The notes under the pieces are model-generated. The model was given only the letters and a program-made list of their open reading frames with translations. It was not told the origin of the DNA and did not search any database. From NCBI GenBank assembly GCA_017305595.1, contig JAFKKL010000017.1, positions 1-35,473 on the forward strand: 35,473 nucleotides of DNA. The letters are read 5' to 3'. Shown here piece after piece: positions 33,166 through 35,473 of the stretch. Within the stretch, counting starts at the first letter, position 1. Every line of letters starts with the position of its first letter. Origin of the DNA: Hyphomicrobiales bacterium (GTDB lineage Bacteria > Pseudomonadota > Alphaproteobacteria > Rhizobiales > Xanthobacteraceae). The position numbers and the translations under genes are program-made.

Positions 33166-34259
33166 GGGCGGGCCATGAAATCACGCAGGCCGTCGACGAC
33201 GAGGCGGTTGGCCTCCTCGGTGCCGATGGTCATTCGCAGCGCGTGCGGCAAGCCGTAGTTGTTCAGCGCGCGCAGCACCAGGCCGCGTTCGGTGAGGAAG
33301 GCATCGGCGTCCGCCGAGGTCTTGCCCTTGGTCGTCGGGAAATGGATCAGAACGAAGTTGGTCACGCTCGGCGTCACGGTGAGACCGAGCTTGCCGATTT
33401 CGTCGGTGAGCCAGTTGCGCCAGTGTTCGTTGTGTTCGCGCGACATGCGGATGTGCGCGGTGTCCTCGATCGCCGCCACCGCCGCCCGCATCGCCGGCGT
33501 CGAGACGTTGAACGGGCCACGAATGCGATTGACCGCGTCGACGATATTACTCGGGCCGAACATCCAGCCGATACGCAACGCGGCGAGGCCATGGATCTTG
33601 GAGAAGGTGTGCGTCATCACGGTGTTGTCGGTGGTTGCCACCAACTCGATGCCGATCTCGTAGTCGTTGCGCGAGACGAAATCCGAATAGGCGGCGTCCA
33701 GCACCAGCACCACATGCGACGGCAGACTGGCGCGCAGGCGCTTCACCTCGTCGAACGGAATGTAGGTGCCGGTCGGGTTGTTGGGGTTGGCGAGCCACAC
33801 CAGCTTGGTGCGCGGTGTCACGCGCGCGAGGATCGCATCGACGTCGGCGGTGAAGTTGGTCTCCGGCGCGACGACATTGACCGCGCCGTTCGCCATGGTG
33901 GCGATCGGGTAGACCAGAAAGCCGTGAGTGGTCGAAATCGCCTCATCGCCGGGCTTCAGATAGGTGTGCGCCATCAGGTTGAGGATTTCGTCCGAGCCGG
34001 CACCGCAGATGATGCGGTTGGGATCGAGGCCGTAGGCGCGGCCGATCGCCTCGCGCAGCACCCGAGAGGTGCCTTCCGGATAATCCTCGAGATGCGAAAT
34101 GGCCTCGGCATAGGCTTCCTTGGCGCGCGGCGAGGGGCCATGCGGCGTCTCGTTCGCGGACAGCTTGAAGACCTTCTGCCCCGGCTTCTGCACCGGGCTC
34201 TTGCCCGGCGTGTAGGGCGCAATATCGAGAATGCCGGGATTCGGCACGGGACCTGACAT
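33162..34259 (-). CDS. hisC: histidinol-phosphate / aromatic aminotransferase
   Basis: A 365-residue PLP enzyme of fold type I. Lys221 in [18 protein letters not shown] binds [14 protein letters not shown] (159-169) contacts the substrate carboxyl, and DAAYSDF has the PLP-binding Asp/Tyr. [13 protein letters not shown] near the N-terminus and [13 protein letters not shown] near the C-terminus are the usual HisC segments. Here it sits between chorismate mutase and tyrA, not in a his cluster, so it probably transaminates prephenate or aromatic keto acids, possibly alongside histidinol phosphate. GGAG lies 7-8 bases upstream of ATG 34257-34259. Confidence 0.94.
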   Translation of the reverse strand: MSGPVPNPGILDIAPYTPGKSPVQKPGQKVFKLSANETPHGPSPRAKEAYAEAISHLEDYPEGTSRVLREAIGRAYGLDPNRIICGAGSDEILNLMAHTYLKPGDEAISTTHGFLVYPIATMANGAVNVVAPETNFTADVDAILARVTPRTKLVWLANPNNPTGTYIPFDEVKRLRASLPSHVVLVLDAAYSDFVSRNDYEIGIELVATTDNTVMTHTFSKIHGLAALRIGWMFGPSNIVDAVNRIRGPFNVSTPAMRAAVAAIEDTAHIRMSREHNEHWRNWLTDEIGKLGLTVTPSVTNFVLIHFPTTKGKTSADADAFLTERGLVLRALNNYGLPHALRMTIGTEEANRLVVDGLRDFMARP

Positions 34260-34285
34260 CTTGAACTCCGGAAGGATCGGCGTGT

Positions 34286-35137
34286 TTATCGGCGCGGCGC
34301 GTCGTTATTGGGGACCGTATAGCGCGTCGCGTGGCTGCCGACGAGAGCAGTCGAGCGGACGGTGGCGCCGGCGGCGACCAGCGCCGAGGTGATCTTGTCG
34401 AGGTTGCCGGCGCCCTGCACAGACACCAAAAGCGCCGCGCCGTCGAAGGCCGAGTCCGGGACCGCTGCGATTTCCGCAAGCGAAGCCACGGCGCGGGCGG
34501 TTTCGGCGTTCCAGCCCGAGACGCGGATGCTCCACATCTCGACCTCGGTGACCATGGCGCTGTCGGCGACCCGTGACACCACGAACACCGGCAGCGCGGC
34601 GGGATGGTCGGCGCGCTCCACAAATGGCAGCCGGGCGATGATTTTCGGCGCGCCCTCGGCCTCGAGTTCGAGCCACCACGGCAACCGGCTGGCGGTGGCC
34701 GACACCAGCGCCAGATCACCCTTGGATTTCGCCACCGCTTCGACGGCGGCCATCGGGTTGAAATGGGCGACGAACGGGACGGTGAAGCCGAAGTGAAACC
34801 GCGCCGAATCCCGCATTGCGGATTCGCCGGTAGAGAGGTCGGCATGGACCGAGAACGGCGCCTGCACATAGGTAAAGGTGGCGATGATGACCCGCCAGAT
34901 GCCCTCCACGGTGTCGAGCGGCAGGATGCCGCGATGGCGCTCCACCAGCCGGCGCATCATGTCCGCCTCGCGGGCGGGGCGGAATGCCGAGCCGACCTCC
35001 TGGGTCTTCTTCACCGAAATCAGCCGGTCGATGATGTCGCTCCGCTGCATCAGGAGGCGGTGGACCTGCTCGTCGATCGAGTCGATCTCCTGACGCAGTT
35101 CCTGCAACGATGGCGGAGCGGGGGGCGGCTGGGACAT
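34286..35137 (-). CDS. chorismate mutase (AroQ) with large C-terminal extension
   Basis: A 283-residue protein. Residues about 10-95 form an AroQ-type chorismate mutase helical domain ([45 protein letters not shown] and GIWRVII), converting chorismate to prephenate. Residues 100-283 are extra. Their first part ([29 protein letters not shown], then ARLPFVE and LPVFVVSR) recalls the binding-protein-like fold of prephenate dehydratase, without its T-R-F motif. The rest could be a small regulatory domain. It is the first gene of the operon with hisC and tyrA. ATG 35135-35137 is preferred; the longer frame is not conserved-looking. Confidence 0.85.
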   Translation of the reverse strand: MSQPPPAPPSLQELRQEIDSIDEQVHRLLMQRSDIIDRLISVKKTQEVGSAFRPAREADMMRRLVERHRGILPLDTVEGIWRVIIATFTYVQAPFSVHADLSTGESAMRDSARFHFGFTVPFVAHFNPMAAVEAVAKSKGDLALVSATASRLPWWLELEAEGAPKIIARLPFVERADHPAALPVFVVSRVADSAMVTEVEMWSIRVSGWNAETARAVASLAEIAAVPDSAFDGAALLVSVQGAGNLDKITSALVAAGATVRSTALVGSHATRYTVPNNDAPRR

Positions 35138-35320
35138 GGATCGACCTGCGGCGGCTTTCGACGTGCGGAAGGAATGATGAATGGGGGCATTGATAGGTAA
35201 GACGCCGCCCGAAAGCAAAGAAAACATCGGTTTTGGGCGCGCGCGTGGCCTGCATCTGCCCGGCGCAAGGCGCAGGGCCGTCTTGACGGGGCGGCGGCTT
35301 GGGATTAGCTGTTGAGGTAC

Positions 35321-35376
35321 ATCGTGGTCATGTGAGCCGGCCGGCTTGCAGCCACGTTAAACAACTCGCTAAACAG
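35321..35376 (+). promoter_or_regulatory. SAM-II (SAM-alpha)-like riboswitch, reading out of the window
   Basis: CGTGG (35323-35327) pairs with CCACG (35352-35356) to form P1. Between and after these lie GCCGGCCGGCTTGCAGCC, then TTAAACAA, then CTCGCTAAACA, the conserved strings of SAM-II riboswitches that precede metA/metX in alphaproteobacteria. One departure is CATGTG in place of the usual CATTTG near P1. The downstream gene lies outside the window; its identity as a methionine gene is inference. Confidence 0.88.
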
Positions 35377-35395
35377 GCCGGGGACAGATGCGATC

Positions 35396-35428
35396 CCGGC
35401 CGAGCCGTTTGTTCAGGCCGGTTTTTTT
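35396..35428 (+). terminator. rho-independent terminator after the riboswitch
   Basis: CCGGCC (35396-35401), a 14-base loop, and GGCCGG (35416-35421) are followed by seven T (35422-35428). The segment GGCCGGGGA at 35376-35384 can instead pair with TCCCGGCC at 35394-35401, an alternative stem that would block the terminator. This suggests transcription attenuation under control of the riboswitch. Confidence 0.8.
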
Positions 35429-35473
35429 ATGCCTGACGCCGGGTGATCGTTCTGGGAGGCCTCCGCGGAGGCC

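Overview
The window looks like ordinary chromosome from a high-GC alphaproteobacterium, most likely of the Bradyrhizobium / Rhodopseudomonas / Afipia group (Nitrobacteraceae). Four things point there: the conserved runs ispH-thrB-rnhA-peroxiredoxin and maf-yacG-tRNA-Phe, a DUF1013 protein confined to alphaproteobacteria, a SAM-II type riboswitch, and several dispersed palindromic repeat families of the kind scattered through these genomes. I see no prophage, integrase, transposase, plasmid gene or CRISPR array.

Layout. 1-1857: the end of a TonB-dependent receptor, a PepSY membrane protein and a small membrane protein, probably one iron-siderophore uptake group. 1950-8892: a thioesterase/aldo-keto reductase pair, a soluble globin-coupled chemoreceptor, a GST-like protein with an extra C-terminal domain, a nitronate monooxygenase divergent from an AraC regulator, a VOC protein and an SRPBCC protein. 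8920-12188: a nitrobindin-like protein, a MAPEG protein, tRNA-Phe, yacG-maf and a Nudix CoA pyrophosphatase. 12256-16748: three secreted proteins of unknown role, a CitE-like lyase, and a REC-EAL protein that has lost key catalytic residues. 17349-22400: a periplasmic beta-propeller protein divergent from a TAXI-type TRAP transporter (binding protein, fused permease, DUF1850). 22418-27825: a CorC/HlyC protein, an SDR, propionyl-CoA synthetase, a small lipoprotein and the DUF1013 regulator. 28099-32090: ispH-thrB-rnhA, a second nitronate monooxygenase and a peroxiredoxin. 32230-35137 (minus): an aromatic/histidine operon of chorismate mutase, hisC and tyrA. The right edge (35321-35428) carries a SAM-II-like riboswitch and terminator reading out of the window, probably into metX/metA.

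The non-coding DNA is unusually structured. At least four repeat families occupy the gaps: a 123-124 bp element with GTCGTCCCCGC ends, an element with CGTCATTGCG ends, a CGTGGATG/GGCCGGG palindrome, and a GCGTTTTC...GAAAACGC palindrome. The points most worth a second look are the degenerate EAL protein, the C-terminal half of the chorismate mutase (possibly a vestigial prephenate dehydratase-like domain), the secreted protein with a lysozyme-like Glu motif, the hairpin inside the TRAP operon, and the riboswitch/terminator. No clearly new multi-gene system is visible.
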